Assembly (NCBI GenBank): GCA_963205455.1
Contig: CAUJJL010000084.1
Span: 1 to 40,658 of the forward strand
DNA length: 40,658 bases
DNA from: Verrucomicrobiota bacterium
Lineage (GTDB): Bacteria > Verrucomicrobiota > Verrucomicrobiia > Opitutales > Opitutaceae
Reading direction: 5' to 3'
Shown: positions 1-9,329 of the stretch, piece by piece
How the letters are laid out: the number at the start of each line of letters is the position of its first letter
Numbering within the stretch: the first letter of the stretch is position 1
Position numbers and translations under genes: made by a program
The notes under the pieces: generated by a model
Told to the model about the DNA's origin: nothing
Database searches by the model: none
What the model saw: only the letters and a program-made list of their open reading frames with translations

Positions 1-1481
1 GGGGGAGGTTTGGTGGTTTCCGCGTGAAGCCGGGCGTCGATTGTCTCCGCCTTACCGCGGTCCTCGGGCGAGAGGGCCGGCAGGGCCTTGGAATCCGGTG
101 AATCGTCGTCGAGTGCTGTCTTGCCGTACACTGCCAGCCAACCCGGGGCAGTGAGCACCTTGCCCTCGGTCTTGAAGGCATGCGTGTTCGCGACCGTGCT
201 GATCCGGGTGGTCACGTCGAATTCCGCGGCTGGGTGAAAGACTGCCACGAAACGCCGCGCGATCATGTCGTAGATCTTGGACTCCATTTCATCCAGAGAC
301 GATGGCTCGGTAGTTGTAGGGATGATGGCGAAGTGGTCGGAGATCTGGGCGTTATTGAAGATCCGCTTGTTTGGGCGGAGCCAGCCCTGGTCGAGAACCA
401 GATGTGCGTGGCGGGCCAGGTCGCCACCCAGAGACTTCAACGTTTCGCGGCAGGTGGGGATGTAATCCTCCGGGAGCGCGCGTGAGTCGGTGCGCGGATA
501 CGTAATGACCTTGTGGCGCTCGTAGAGAGCCTGCGCGATCTGGAGTGTGCGCCGCGCCGGCAAACCGAAACGATTGTTTGCCTCGCGTTGCAGGGTAGTG
601 AGGTCGTAGAGGCGGGGGCTTGCCTGGTTCGATGCCTTTTTTTCCTCGCTTACGAGGGCAGGCGGGTGGCCTTTGCAGGCTGCGAGCACAGCCTCGGCTG
701 TCGCTTGATCCCAGATTCGATCAATGCGATCGTGCTCATCTGTTTCGGAACGCTTGAAGTTCGGCCGTTGATACACGCCCTCATAGCTTCCTTTGGTCAC
801 CTGAAATTGCGCTGTGACGCGCCAAAACGCGCGAGGGCGGAAGTTGCGGATCTCAAGCTCGCGGGCGAAGACGATGGCTAGGGTGGGAGTTTGGACACGA
901 CCGACCGAGGCGACATTGCCCGCTCGGGAACCAAACATGCGCTTGGTGATCGCGCGGGTGCCATTGATGCCAATCAGCCAATCGCTCTCCGAGCGGCAGC
1001 GTGCAGCGTCTGCAAGGCCAGCCATCTGCGATCCCTCGCGCAGTGTCCGGAAGGCATCGCGGATTCCCTCAAGGGTCATGGTTTGCATCCATGCGCGCCT
1101 TACTGGAAGCTTCGATTTTGCCAATTGATAGATGTAGACAAAGATCAGCTCACCTTCGCGACCGGCATCACATGCGTTGATGACCTGGGTGATGTCCTTT
1201 CTTTGAAGGAGCTTTTTCAGCAAGTCGAAGCGCGACTTTGAATCGGCAATGGGCTTGAGGCCGAACTTTTCGGGGATGATTGGAAGAGCCTCCAGGCGCC
1301 AGAACCCGTACTTCTTCTTGTCGATGTCCTCCGGCATTTCGAGTTCCACGAGGTGGCCAACGGCGGCCGCGATCACGTACTCGTCATTCTCGTAGACATC
1401 CCCGTTCTTGGGAATCTTGCCGAGTGCGCGCGCGAGATCGGTCGCAACGGAGGGTTTCTCGGCAATGACAAGAGATTTCAT
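1..1481 (-). CDS. topB: DNA topoisomerase III (type IA), 3' end outside window
   Basis: Type IA topoisomerase, which relaxes or decatenates DNA through a 5'-phosphotyrosine intermediate. The protein starts MKSLVIAEKPS, a typical Toprim opening, and carries the acidic motif DAGREGELI around residue 105. The active-site segment YPRTDSR places the catalytic tyrosine at residue 328, the same number as in E. coli TopB from memory, which favours topoisomerase III over topoisomerase I. About 493 residues lie in the window with no stop; the C-terminus runs off the left edge, so any zinc-finger tail cannot be judged. The ATG start is followed immediately by the conserved N-terminus. A perfect TATAAT lies about 90 bp upstream. 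The next gene is transcribed in the same direction 180 bp upstream. Confidence 0.93.
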   Translation of the reverse strand, partial: MKSLVIAEKPSVATDLARALGKIPKNGDVYENDEYVIAAAVGHLVELEMPEDIDKKKYGFWRLEALPIIPEKFGLKPIADSKSRFDLLKKLLQRKDITQVINACDAGREGELIFVYIYQLAKSKLPVRRAWMQTMTLEGIRDAFRTLREGSQMAGLADAARCRSESDWLIGINGTRAITKRMFGSRAGNVASVGRVQTPTLAIVFARELEIRNFRPRAFWRVTAQFQVTKGSYEGVYQRPNFKRSETDEHDRIDRIWDQATAEAVLAACKGHPPALVSEEKKASNQASPRLYDLTTLQREANNRFGLPARRTLQIAQALYERHKVITYPRTDSRALPEDYIPTCRETLKSLGGDLARHAHLVLDQGWLRPNKRIFNNAQISDHFAIIPTTTEPSSLDEMESKIYDMIARRFVAVFHPAAEFDVTTRISTVANTHAFKTEGKVLTAPGWLAVYGKTALDDDSPDSKALPALSPEDRGKAETIDARLHAETTKPP

Positions 1482-1516
1482 GTGTTGGCGAGGCGTTAGG
1501 CAGCGGAAGCAGCAAT

Positions 1517-1538
1517 TTCAAGGTTAAGTTTCCTTGAA
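1517..1538 (-). repeat. 7-bp inverted repeat in topB leader
   Basis: TTCAAGG and CCTTGAA are separated by eight bases, 36 bp upstream of the topB start and downstream of its candidate -10 box. It would lie in the 5' leader of the topB mRNA, so it could be an RNA hairpin or a protein-binding dyad. No T-tract follows, so it is not an intrinsic terminator. It may be chance. Confidence 0.3.
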
Positions 1539-1567
1539 TGCGTCGGGAAAAATCCCTTGGAGAGCGA

Positions 1568-1598
1568 ATTATATCCCTGCTGCCGATTCTTAAGTCAG
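1568..1598 (-). promoter_or_regulatory. candidate sigma-70 promoter for topB
   Basis: On the minus strand a perfect TATAAT lies at 1568-1573. The best -35-like hexamer, CTGACT at 1593-1598, is 19 bp upstream, which is longer than ideal. The site sits in the 180-bp gap between topB and the aminotransferase gene and points at topB. The -10 is convincing; the -35 is weak. Confidence 0.45.
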
Positions 1599-1661
1599 TT
1601 CAGCCTAAATGCTTACAATTCTACCGCTCCTTCGTGGAGTTGAAGATGTTTTTTGCCCACA

Positions 1662-2753
1662 CTAGGGCGTCGCCAATTTCGGGGTTTCCGCGAGTGCACT
1701 ATCGAGCGCCCGTATAAGCTGGCTGATGGTTTCATCGGTTTCATCGCCCATGTTCGATACGCGAAACGTCTTGCCCTTGAGTTTGCCGTACCCGCCATCG
1801 ATCACGAGTCCGTGTTTGGACTTTAGGACCTTGTTCAGTGCCGGAAGATCGTAGTTCAAGGTGTTTGCGAAGCAGTTGAGTGTCCGTGATCCGAAGGCTT
1901 CGGATGGAAAAAGGCGGAAGCCTTTTGCAAATGCCCAGGTGCGGACCTTCTCGTTAAGTCGGATATGGCGGGCATGGCGAACGGGGACAGTCTCGGCTTC
2001 GATGTCCTCCAGCTTGGATTTCAACGCATAGATGAGTGGAATTGCCGGAGTACTGGGAGTCATTCCCTGCTCGTGGTTCTTCTGGAACTCAAGCAGGTCG
2101 AAGTAGTACCCGCGTTCCTTGACCTGCGCGGCACGTTCCAGTGCGCGTTTGGAGACCGTGATGAGGGAGAGCCCGGGAGGTAATGCGAGTGCCTTTTGCG
2201 AACCCGTTACAATGACATCGAGTCCCAAAGCATCCTTTTCAATCGGGACGGCACTGAATGAACTGACGGTATCAACTATCGACACGACATCGGGAAACTC
2301 CCTCAACACCGCAGCAATTGCTGCGAGGTCGCTCATGGTGCCCGTTGAAGTCTCGTTGTGGATGAGCGTGACGGTGTCGTAGGCGCCCGTCTGAAGTTCC
2401 TTTCGCAGGGCTGCTGGATCGACGGGCTGGCCCCAATCAAACTTCAGCGCACCGGCTCCCTTGCCGCAGCGCAGGGCAACATCATTCCATTTGTCCGAGA
2501 ACGCGCCGTTCATGCAGTTGAGCACCTTCGTGCGCGTCAAATTGCGTACGGCGCCTTCCATCACACCCCAGGCCGAACTGGTTGAGAGGTAGACCGGGTC
2601 TTTTGTCACGAACAGTGACTGCAGCTTCGGCTGAATGGCGTTGTATAGCGCCACGAAGTCTGTGCTGCGGTGTCCGATCATGGGCTGTGCCATTGCCTGG
2701 AGTGTCTTGGCTGAAACGGCGATCGGGCCGGGAATGAACAGTTTGTAGCTCAT
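1662..2753 (-). CDS. class V aminotransferase (alanine-glyoxylate / serine-pyruvate or phosphoserine type)
   Basis: PLP-dependent aminotransferase of fold type I, class V, 363 residues, probably cytoplasmic. The protein opens MSYKLFIPGPIAVS, the usual start of the family. The PLP-binding lysine is K187 in VTGSQKALALPPG, and D161 (VDTVSS) should bind the cofactor ring nitrogen. The FIPGP opening and GSQKAL motif resemble alanine-glyoxylate and serine-pyruvate aminotransferases; some members of this group work in serine synthesis, so the substrate is not settled. An in-frame ATG at 2882 would add 43 residues of unconserved, proline- and cysteine-rich sequence, so 2753 is preferred. The start faces lpxK divergently, leaving about 158 bp for both promoters. 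Confidence 0.85.
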   Translation of the reverse strand: MSYKLFIPGPIAVSAKTLQAMAQPMIGHRSTDFVALYNAIQPKLQSLFVTKDPVYLSTSSAWGVMEGAVRNLTRTKVLNCMNGAFSDKWNDVALRCGKGAGALKFDWGQPVDPAALRKELQTGAYDTVTLIHNETSTGTMSDLAAIAAVLREFPDVVSIVDTVSSFSAVPIEKDALGLDVIVTGSQKALALPPGLSLITVSKRALERAAQVKERGYYFDLLEFQKNHEQGMTPSTPAIPLIYALKSKLEDIEAETVPVRHARHIRLNEKVRTWAFAKGFRLFPSEAFGSRTLNCFANTLNYDLPALNKVLKSKHGLVIDGGYGKLKGKTFRVSNMGDETDETISQLIRALDSALAETPKLATP

Positions 2754-2911
2754 GGGAATAGGAGGTTGGGTCGTCTCATCAAAGCGCATGCGCCCATCGA
2801 ACGCTGACAGTTGGCATGGAGATGGATTGCATGGGACGGAAGAGACCGGCAGAACCGCCAGACAATCTCTTACGCGAATCATCCGTCAACCCCGTTTGCC
2901 CTCACAATCGC

Positions 2912-4129
2912 ATGTCGTCCTGGCTGAAAAAGAAACTCACGGCGTTCGAATCCTACACGATCGACGTGATTTTCGGACGTCGGGAGGACACGCTGGCAAT
3001 GGTTTACGCGGGATTCCTGCAGGCGCTTTCCGCGTTGTTCAATGGCGTGGTCCAGGCTCGACTCTGGCTCTACCGGCAGCGGATTTTTCATGACCAGCCC
3101 TTGGGGTGTCTGGTGGTGGTGGTTGGCAACCTGACGGTGGGCGGGACCGGCAAGACACCGGTTGTGGAAAAGTTTGCTCGCGCCCTTCGCGATCGGGGGC
3201 GAAAGGTTGCGATTCTTTCGCGTGGCTATCGCAGCCGAAGACCGCCGATCTGGAAACGAGGCTGGAACTGGCTGACGCATGCCGCTTCGCCACCCCCGCG
3301 CATTGTGAGCGACGGCGATCGCGTGCTCCTCGACAGCGAGAATGCCGGCGATGAACCCTACATGCTTGCCAGAAACCTTCCTGGCGTGGTCGTTCTTGTG
3401 GACAAGGACCGTGTCAAGGCGGGGACCTTTGCAATCAAGCGCTTTGGATGCGACACACTCGTGCTCGATGACGGTTTCCAGTACCTGCCGCTAAAGGGCA
3501 GCCTCAATCTCCTGCTCGTCGACAAGACCAATCCGTTTGGCAACGGCCATCTCCTGCCGCGAGGAATCCTGCGTGAGCCGATCAAGCACCTGCGGCGCGC
3601 GAGTTATGTGTTTCTTACGAAGTCGGATGGACGGCGGGATCTCGAGATGGAGTCCATCATCAAGGAGCATAACCCGGGCGTGGACATCATTGAATGCATG
3701 CACCGTCCGCAGTATCTCCAGCGCTTCGGAGCTTCAACTGATGCCCCTGATTATCGTGTGCCGCTCTCAATGCTGAAAGGAAAGAAAGTCGGTGCCTTCT
3801 GCGGGATTGCGGCACCGGAAAGCTTTGAGAAGTTTTTGCGGGACCTTGGAGCGAACGTGCGGTTTGCACGGCGGTTCTTGGATCACTACCGATTTGGCTA
3901 CGAGGATTTTGTCTCCCTGTTCAGTGAAGCGCTTGAAAAGCGCGTCGAATTCCTGATCACAACGGAAAAGGACGCTGTGCGCATCGTTGAGGATCTTCCG
4001 TGTCCCGTTCCGCTGTACTACCTGCGCCTTGAGATCGAGATCATCCGGGGCGCCGCGGATTTTGATGAGGCGGTCAGCCGCATTTGTTTCCCGGAGACGC
4101 CGACAAATGGTCAGCGGAAAACATCGTGA
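2912..4129 (+). CDS. lpxK: tetraacyldisaccharide 4'-kinase
   Basis: LpxK phosphorylates the 4' position of the lipid A disaccharide precursor at the inner face of the cytoplasmic membrane, which implies an LPS-bearing outer membrane. The 405-residue protein has the family P-loop [12 protein letters not shown] at residues 72-83 and the DDGFQY motif at 186-191 followed by the expected LLLVD strand. A hydrophobic N-terminal stretch around residues 27-50 fits the membrane-docking helix. The ATG at 2912 gives MSSWLKKKL; a start at 2816 in the same frame would add 32 residues that overlap the divergent promoter region and look non-coding. The gene stands alone, convergent with speA with 70 bp between stops. 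Confidence 0.94.
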   Translation: MSSWLKKKLTAFESYTIDVIFGRREDTLAMVYAGFLQALSALFNGVVQARLWLYRQRIFHDQPLGCLVVVVGNLTVGGTGKTPVVEKFARALRDRGRKVAILSRGYRSRRPPIWKRGWNWLTHAASPPPRIVSDGDRVLLDSENAGDEPYMLARNLPGVVVLVDKDRVKAGTFAIKRFGCDTLVLDDGFQYLPLKGSLNLLLVDKTNPFGNGHLLPRGILREPIKHLRRASYVFLTKSDGRRDLEMESIIKEHNPGVDIIECMHRPQYLQRFGASTDAPDYRVPLSMLKGKKVGAFCGIAAPESFEKFLRDLGANVRFARRFLDHYRFGYEDFVSLFSEALEKRVEFLITTEKDAVRIVEDLPCPVPLYYLRLEIEIIRGAADFDEAVSRICFPETPTNGQRKTS

Positions 4130-4199
4130 CCGGGAAGGAAGCACCTGAAATTGAAAAAGTGCCGAAGGCTCGCTCTTGCGGCGGCAATAGACTTTGAAC

Positions 4200-6149
4200 T
4201 CAGGCCGTCGACTTTCGTTTCGATGGACCTGACTGGTTGATGTTGAGATAGGTCTTGTTCAGCATCTGGCTCTCGTAGAGCTCGAGCAGGCGCACGCCTT
4301 CGCGGGGCTTCACCATGTCCTTGCGCGTGGCTGCGTCGATCTGCGCCTTCATCCGGCGGCAAAGTTCCTCCTGCTGATATTGCACGCCCTCGATGACGTC
4401 GGCGATGCGGCTGCCCGCAAGGGCCTCCTCGATGTAGAAGCCGTTGGGTTCGTCGGATTCCAGAAAGACGTGAACTTCGTTGACGCGGCCGAAGAGGTTG
4501 TGGAGATCGCCCATGATGTCCTGGTAGGCGCCAGTCAGAAACACGCCCAGATAGTAGGGTTTGCCGTTGAGTGGGTGCAGGTTGAGGTAGTCCTTCGTAT
4601 CCTGCAGGTCCACAAATCGGCTGATTTCGCCATCGGAGTCGCAGGTGATGTCAACGAGCACCGCATTTACGGTTGGCTTCTCATTCAGGCGGTGAAGCGG
4701 CGTGATGGGGAAAAGCTGACCGAGCGCCCAGTGATCGAGCAGCGACTGAAATACCGAGAAATTGCAAACGTATTGATCGGCAAGAAGCTGGTGAAGTTCA
4801 CGCAACTCTTCGGGCTGGTAGCCGGTGTCACGACTCTCTTTCGCGAGCTGCTCGCAAATCCGCCAGAAGAGTTGTTCCGCCGCAGCCCGATTGCCGAGAT
4901 CGAGATAGCCGAGGTTGAATAGCGAAATGGCCTCTTCCTTTTTTTGCACGGCATTGTGGTAGCGCTCCAGCCGTCCCTGCTTCTGCTTGTTCTTGAGCAG
5001 GACTTCGAGATCCGTGACCACCTTGTGCTTTTCCTTGGGCTGGTGCTGTTTTCCTAGCGACTCCCGCTTGTTGATGCGCTCGAAGACCTCAAACACCAGG
5101 AGCGAATGCGGTGCGACAACGGCCCGCCCCGACTCGCTCACGATATCCGGCACCGGAACTCCCGCCTCGCGACAGATCTCCTTGATGTTGTGGACAACAT
5201 CGCGCGCGTATTCCTCGATGGAGTAGTTCATCGAACTCTCGAAGTTCGTTCGCGAGCCATCGTAGTCGACACCGAGTCCGCCGCCGACGTCGAGATAGCC
5301 CATGGGAAAGCCCATCTTGCTGAGCTGGCAGTAGAAGCGCGAAGCCTCGATCACGGCATTCTTTACCGTGATGATGTTTGGAACTTGCGACCCGATGTGG
5401 AAATGGAGCAGCCGCAGCGATTGGGAGAGTTTGGCTGCCTTGAGCTTCTCACTGGCGAAAAGGATCTCAGCGGTATTGAGGCCGAATTTGGCATTGTCTC
5501 CCGTTGACATCGCCCATTTGCCTTCGCCGCGAGTCTGCAATTTGACGCGAAAGCCGATCATTGGCTTCACGCCGGTCTCAGCCGAGATCCTGATGATATC
5601 GTCGATCTCGGAAAGCTGCTCGACCACCAGGATGATTCTCTTGCCCAGCTTCCGCCCGAGGAGTGCGAGCCGGATGTAGTCGTGATCCTTGTAGCCGTTG
5701 CAGATGATCAGCCGGTTGTTGTTTTCGTGCAATGCGAGCACGATCATCAGTTCGGGCTTTGAGCCCGCCTCCAGGCCATAGTTGTAGTCCTTTCCTGCCG
5801 CCATGATCTCATCGACGACCTCGCGTAACTGATTGACCTTGATGGGGAAAACTCCGCGATAGTCGCCCTTGTACCCTTCTTCCTTGATCGCTTTCCGGAA
5901 GAGCTCATTCAATTGGACGACCCTATGGCGGAGGAGGTCCTGGAAGCGGATCACGACCGGGGCCTTGAGTCCCATGCTGACCGCTTCGTCGATCACGTCC
6001 ATGATGCGGATCGAGCGGCCGTCGGAACACGGCTCAATGTTGACAAATCCGGAAGAATCGACGCCGAAATGCCCCGCGCCCCAGCGCTTGAAGCCATAGA
6101 GTTCTTCCGACTGGGCAACGGTCCAGGTTGAGGAGGTTTTGCTTTTCAA
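4200..6149 (-). CDS. speA: biosynthetic arginine decarboxylase (TTG start)
   Basis: Converts arginine to agmatine, the first step of the agmatine route to putrescine and other polyamines. The 649-residue protein matches SpeA in length and layout: an alanine-racemase-like PLP barrel with the PLP lysine K104 in FPIKVNQLREV, the glycine-rich YLDVGGGLGVDYDGS segment that binds cofactor phosphate, and a C-terminal beta domain with the VDITCDSDG motif that supplies the catalytic cysteine. The most upstream usable start is TTG at 6149; an in-frame stop lies 24 bases beyond and no ATG occurs before residue 50, too late to keep the N-terminal fold. The gene is divergent from yajC across about 100 bp. 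Confidence 0.94.
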   Translation of the reverse strand: MKSKTSSTWTVAQSEELYGFKRWGAGHFGVDSSGFVNIEPCSDGRSIRIMDVIDEAVSMGLKAPVVIRFQDLLRHRVVQLNELFRKAIKEEGYKGDYRGVFPIKVNQLREVVDEIMAAGKDYNYGLEAGSKPELMIVLALHENNNRLIICNGYKDHDYIRLALLGRKLGKRIILVVEQLSEIDDIIRISAETGVKPMIGFRVKLQTRGEGKWAMSTGDNAKFGLNTAEILFASEKLKAAKLSQSLRLLHFHIGSQVPNIITVKNAVIEASRFYCQLSKMGFPMGYLDVGGGLGVDYDGSRTNFESSMNYSIEEYARDVVHNIKEICREAGVPVPDIVSESGRAVVAPHSLLVFEVFERINKRESLGKQHQPKEKHKVVTDLEVLLKNKQKQGRLERYHNAVQKKEEAISLFNLGYLDLGNRAAAEQLFWRICEQLAKESRDTGYQPEELRELHQLLADQYVCNFSVFQSLLDHWALGQLFPITPLHRLNEKPTVNAVLVDITCDSDGEISRFVDLQDTKDYLNLHPLNGKPYYLGVFLTGAYQDIMGDLHNLFGRVNEVHVFLESDEPNGFYIEEALAGSRIADVIEGVQYQQEELCRRMKAQIDAATRKDMVKPREGVRLLELYESQMLNKTYLNINQSGPSKRKSTA

Positions 6150-6249
6150 TGCAGGAATCGATGCGACGGGTTATGGCTTGCGTTTGAAGTTGGGAGCCGG
6201 GATTAATGCGTGTTTCTTTTTCCAAAACCTTCAATACGCAAATCGCTCC

Positions 6250-6594
6250 ATGCTTCTCGTGTCCGACGTTGTACATCCCCTCCTTGCCCAGGCTCCGGCT
6301 GCCCCGACCGGCAACCCCCTGATGCAGTTCCTTCCGATCATCTTCATCTTTGCGGCGATGTATTTCTTCATGATTGCCCCGCAGCGTAAGAAGCAAAAGG
6401 AACACCAGAAGATGCTGCAGGCGCTGTCTCCGGGGGATGAAATCGTGACAACCGGAGGGGTTTACGGCACGGTTACGGGAGTGAAGGACGACCGGTTCAT
6501 CGTGCGCGTGGCGGACGCGACCAAGATTGAGTTGGGCAAGAGTTTTGTTCACGCGGTCGTGAAGAAGGCGGACAACGCTTCGGCAGCGAAATAA
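6250..6594 (+). CDS. yajC: preprotein translocase accessory subunit YajC
   Basis: YajC is a small inner-membrane protein that joins SecDF in the holotranslocon. The 114-residue product has one membrane helix at about residues 24-43 (LMQFLPIIFIFAAMYFFMI), then the hallmark PQRKKQKEHQ basic segment and a soluble domain with LSPGDEIVTTGGVYGTV. ATG 6250 gives a short polar N-terminus before the helix; an in-frame start at 6139 would overlap the divergent speA start and adds unconserved residues. secDF follows 87 bp downstream in the same direction, the usual yajC-secD-secF order. Confidence 0.95.
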   Translation: MLLVSDVVHPLLAQAPAAPTGNPLMQFLPIIFIFAAMYFFMIAPQRKKQKEHQKMLQALSPGDEIVTTGGVYGTVTGVKDDRFIVRVADATKIELGKSFVHAVVKKADNASAAK

Positions 6595-6598
6595 GGCT

Positions 6599-6612
6599 CC
6601 GGCCCACGCCGG
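6599..6612 (+). terminator. small hairpin between yajC and secDF
   Basis: CCGGC-CCAC-GCCGG forms a perfect 5-bp GC stem five bases after the yajC stop, followed by GCTTTTCT. The stem is short and the T-run is only four, so it is more likely a weak attenuator or an mRNA 3'-end hairpin that lowers secDF relative to yajC than a full terminator. Confidence 0.35.
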
Positions 6613-6681
6613 GCTTTTCTGGATCGCGAATCCGTGCTCCTGCCGTTGCATGAGCCGGACAGACTTTAACCAAGCTCCCCA

Positions 6682-9243
6682 ATGATCAAACGCAACATCT
6701 GGAAAATCGTGCTGAGCGCAGCCATTCTGACATGGGCGCTCTTCACGCTTTTGCCGCTTAAGAGCCGCGATTTTGTCGACTATGCAAAGTCGGCCGCCAC
6801 GGCCAGGGAAAAGGAGTTCGCCGCCCTTGTGGATGAGGCGACTGCACGCGCTGCGAGTGCCCAACCGGCGCAAACGCCGTTTGTCGCCCTCAAACAGATT
6901 GCGAAGGAGCGCAAGATCGACCTGGCGCTGCTGTATTTCCCAAACATCAATCTGGGCGACGTAAGGAACATCGAACGCCGCAACACCTTGCTTCTTGATG
7001 AGCTCCTGAAACGCTCAAAGGCCAAGCTGCAGGCGGGTCTTGACCTAGCCGGTGGCGTCGCTTTCACGCTCGAGGTCGACAACAAGGCGCTCGCAGAGGT
7101 CCGGCCAGACGAGCGCAAGGAGAAACTCGCCAAGGCAGTCGAGATCCTGCACCAGCGGATTGACGGCCTGGGTGTCGCGGAACCGGTCATCCGCCCGATC
7201 GGTGACAACCGCATCGAGGTTCAGCTTCCCGGGGTCAGCACCAAGGACAACCCTGAGGTCGTAGACAGCGTCAAGAAGCCGGCGCGCCTTGAATTCCGCA
7301 TCGTGTATCCCTCGGCGCTTCCCGGCCCAGGAGTCGATGTGCCGCTTGGATACGAGGTGATGACGCTCAGCAATGAAACGAGGAATGGCGACATCTCGAC
7401 CCAGGACCTTTTCGTGAAGCGCATCCCCGAAATGACCGGCGAGAGCATGGCCAATGCCTATACGGTGATGGATGAGTATGGCCGCTTCAAAATCATCCTT
7501 CGTTTCACGGAGGAGGGGCGCAAGCAGTTCGCCGCAGTCACCCGAACCATCGCAGAAAGCAATCAACGCACCGGCCGCACCGGGCAACTGGCCATCGTAC
7601 TCGACGGCAAGCTGCAGTCGGCTCCGACGGTGCGAGAGGAGATCAACAGCGATTCGGCTGAGATTTCGGGCAGCTTCACGCAGCGTGATGCGGAGGATCT
7701 CGCGAATGTCCTCAACAATCCGCTCGATCTGCCCCTTCAGATCAAGGAGCAGCTCGAGGTTGGTCCCTCACTGGCCGAAGATGCGGTTTCCAGCGGCATC
7801 CGCGCCTCCATCATCGGAGCAGCGGCCGTGGCGGCTTTCATGATCACCTTCTACGCCACGGGCGGCATCGTTGCGGTTCTATCGCTGGCGGTGAATGTCG
7901 TCATCATCCTCGGTATCATGGCAAGTTTTGGGGCGACAATGACACTGCCGGGTCTTGCAGGCATCGTGTTGACCATAGGCATGGCGGTGGATGCAAACAT
8001 CCTCATTTTCGAGCGCATGCGCGAGGAGATTGCCGCCGGCAAGAACCTCGTGACCGCGAACAATTCCGGTTTCATCAAGGCGCTCACGACCATCATGGAC
8101 GCCCATCTGGTCCAGCTCATCATCTGCGCGATCATGATCTGGCTTGGAACCGGTCCGATCAAGGGGTTCGGTGTGACTCTGGCGATCGGTGTGGTCTCCA
8201 CCCTGTTCTCGGTCCTGATCACAGGTCACCTCGTCATGGAATTGCTCACGGAGTCGGGCGCATTGAAGAAAATGGCCATGCGCCGCATGCTGAAAGACAT
8301 TCATGTTGACTGGGTCAAGTACGGTCGGCCCGCCTTCATCGGCTCGTGGATCATTGTTATCCTTGGAATTTCGGTGGTCGCCTACAAGGGCAACCGTATC
8401 TACGGAATTGACTTTGCCGGCGGCGATCTTGTCACGCTCCAGTTCAGTCAGAAACCTGACGTTGCAAAGGTGCGCGAGGCTGCACGCAGTGTTGGCGTGA
8501 CCGACATCAATGTGACCACCATCAACTCGATCGGTGAGCAAACCTCGGGCAAGGAGACGCTCAAGCTGGAGACTCCCGAGGGGAAGTCGGGCATTGTCCT
8601 TGAAGCCCTGCAGAAGGCGTTTCCGTCCTCCGGCATTCAGAAGGTCGGTGAAAGCCATATTGGTGCATCGATCGGCAAGGAGATCCAATGGACCGCAATG
8701 CTCGCCGTGGGTGTCTCCATGCTGACGATTCTTACCTACATCGCTTTCCGGTTTGAATTCGGATTCGGCATCGGTGCCATGTTTTCGTCGCTGCACGACA
8801 TCCTCATGACGATTGGAGTGTTCGTGCTGTTTGGTCACCAGTTCTCCGCACCGATGGTGGCGGCGATCCTCTGTATCGCGGGGTATTCGATCAACGAAAC
8901 GGTTGTTGTCTTTGACCGCATTCGCGAGGAGATGAGGGACAATCCGAACAGCTCGCTTCGTACCGTTGTGAATTCCGCGATCAACAAGGTTTTCGCGCGA
9001 ACGATCATGACGGCGACGACAACCTTCCTGGCTGCGCTTTCGCTGTTCCTATTTGGAGGAGGAGTCCTCCGGGACATCTCGTTCACTTTCCTGGTCGGCA
9101 TCATCACGTCCACGTTCTCGGCAATCTTCATCGCCGCCCAGGTCTTCTACTGGTGGCACCGGGGAGACCGGAAGCGCGTCGAAAAGCACCAGGACGTCAA
9201 GCCAACCTACGAGTGGACCGGAGCCAGCAAGGCATCCCGCTAG
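6682..9243 (+). CDS. secDF: protein translocase subunit SecDF (natural fusion)
   Basis: Uses the proton gradient to drive late steps of protein export through SecYEG. At 853 residues it joins SecD and SecF in one chain. The first membrane helix is near residues 8-26. A large periplasmic region follows, opening with AGLDLAGGVAFTLEVD. The SecD-type membrane block contains GMAVDANILIFERMREE at about 433-449. The SecF half begins after about residue 550, with GIDFAGGDLVTL and then GYSINETVVVFDRIREE at about 733. These two repeats carry the conserved D and R residues of the proton path. ATG 6682 gives MIKRNIWKIVL, an ordinary inner-membrane start. Fusion into one gene is known in several phyla. 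Confidence 0.96.
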   Translation: MIKRNIWKIVLSAAILTWALFTLLPLKSRDFVDYAKSAATAREKEFAALVDEATARAASAQPAQTPFVALKQIAKERKIDLALLYFPNINLGDVRNIERRNTLLLDELLKRSKAKLQAGLDLAGGVAFTLEVDNKALAEVRPDERKEKLAKAVEILHQRIDGLGVAEPVIRPIGDNRIEVQLPGVSTKDNPEVVDSVKKPARLEFRIVYPSALPGPGVDVPLGYEVMTLSNETRNGDISTQDLFVKRIPEMTGESMANAYTVMDEYGRFKIILRFTEEGRKQFAAVTRTIAESNQRTGRTGQLAIVLDGKLQSAPTVREEINSDSAEISGSFTQRDAEDLANVLNNPLDLPLQIKEQLEVGPSLAEDAVSSGIRASIIGAAAVAAFMITFYATGGIVAVLSLAVNVVIILGIMASFGATMTLPGLAGIVLTIGMAVDANILIFERMREEIAAGKNLVTANNSGFIKALTTIMDAHLVQLIICAIMIWLGTGPIKGFGVTLAIGVVSTLFSVLITGHLVMELLTESGALKKMAMRRMLKDIHVDWVKYGRPAFIGSWIIVILGISVVAYKGNRIYGIDFAGGDLVTLQFSQKPDVAKVREAARSVGVTDINVTTINSIGEQTSGKETLKLETPEGKSGIVLEALQKAFPSSGIQKVGESHIGASIGKEIQWTAMLAVGVSMLTILTYIAFRFEFGFGIGAMFSSLHDILMTIGVFVLFGHQFSAPMVAAILCIAGYSINETVVVFDRIREEMRDNPNSSLRTVVNSAINKVFARTIMTATTTFLAALSLFLFGGGVLRDISFTFLVGIITSTFSAIFIAAQVFYWWHRGDRKRVEKHQDVKPTYEWTGASKASR

Positions 9244-9314
9244 AGGGCGCGCGGTCCGCGGCCTGAAGTGGCTTCGGACCGGGATTGGCCGGCACCGCCG
9301 GTCGTCCGGCGTTC

Positions 9315-9320
9315 GAAGGA
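9315..9320 (+). promoter_or_regulatory. Shine-Dalgarno site for recJ
   Basis: GAAGGA ends nine bases before the ATG at 9330. It is one of very few recognisable ribosome-binding sites in the window and decides the recJ start against the in-frame candidate at 9285. Confidence 0.6.
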
Positions 9321-9329
9321 TGTTTCACC

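Noticed and set aside
6034..6873. 279-codon minus-strand frame overlapping speA, yajC and secDF
   Set aside because: Contradicts three confident genes and shows no recognisable domain.
7879..8838. 319-codon minus-strand frame
   Set aside because: Antisense to secDF, very rich in His and Asp, which is the expected mirror of hydrophobic membrane codons.
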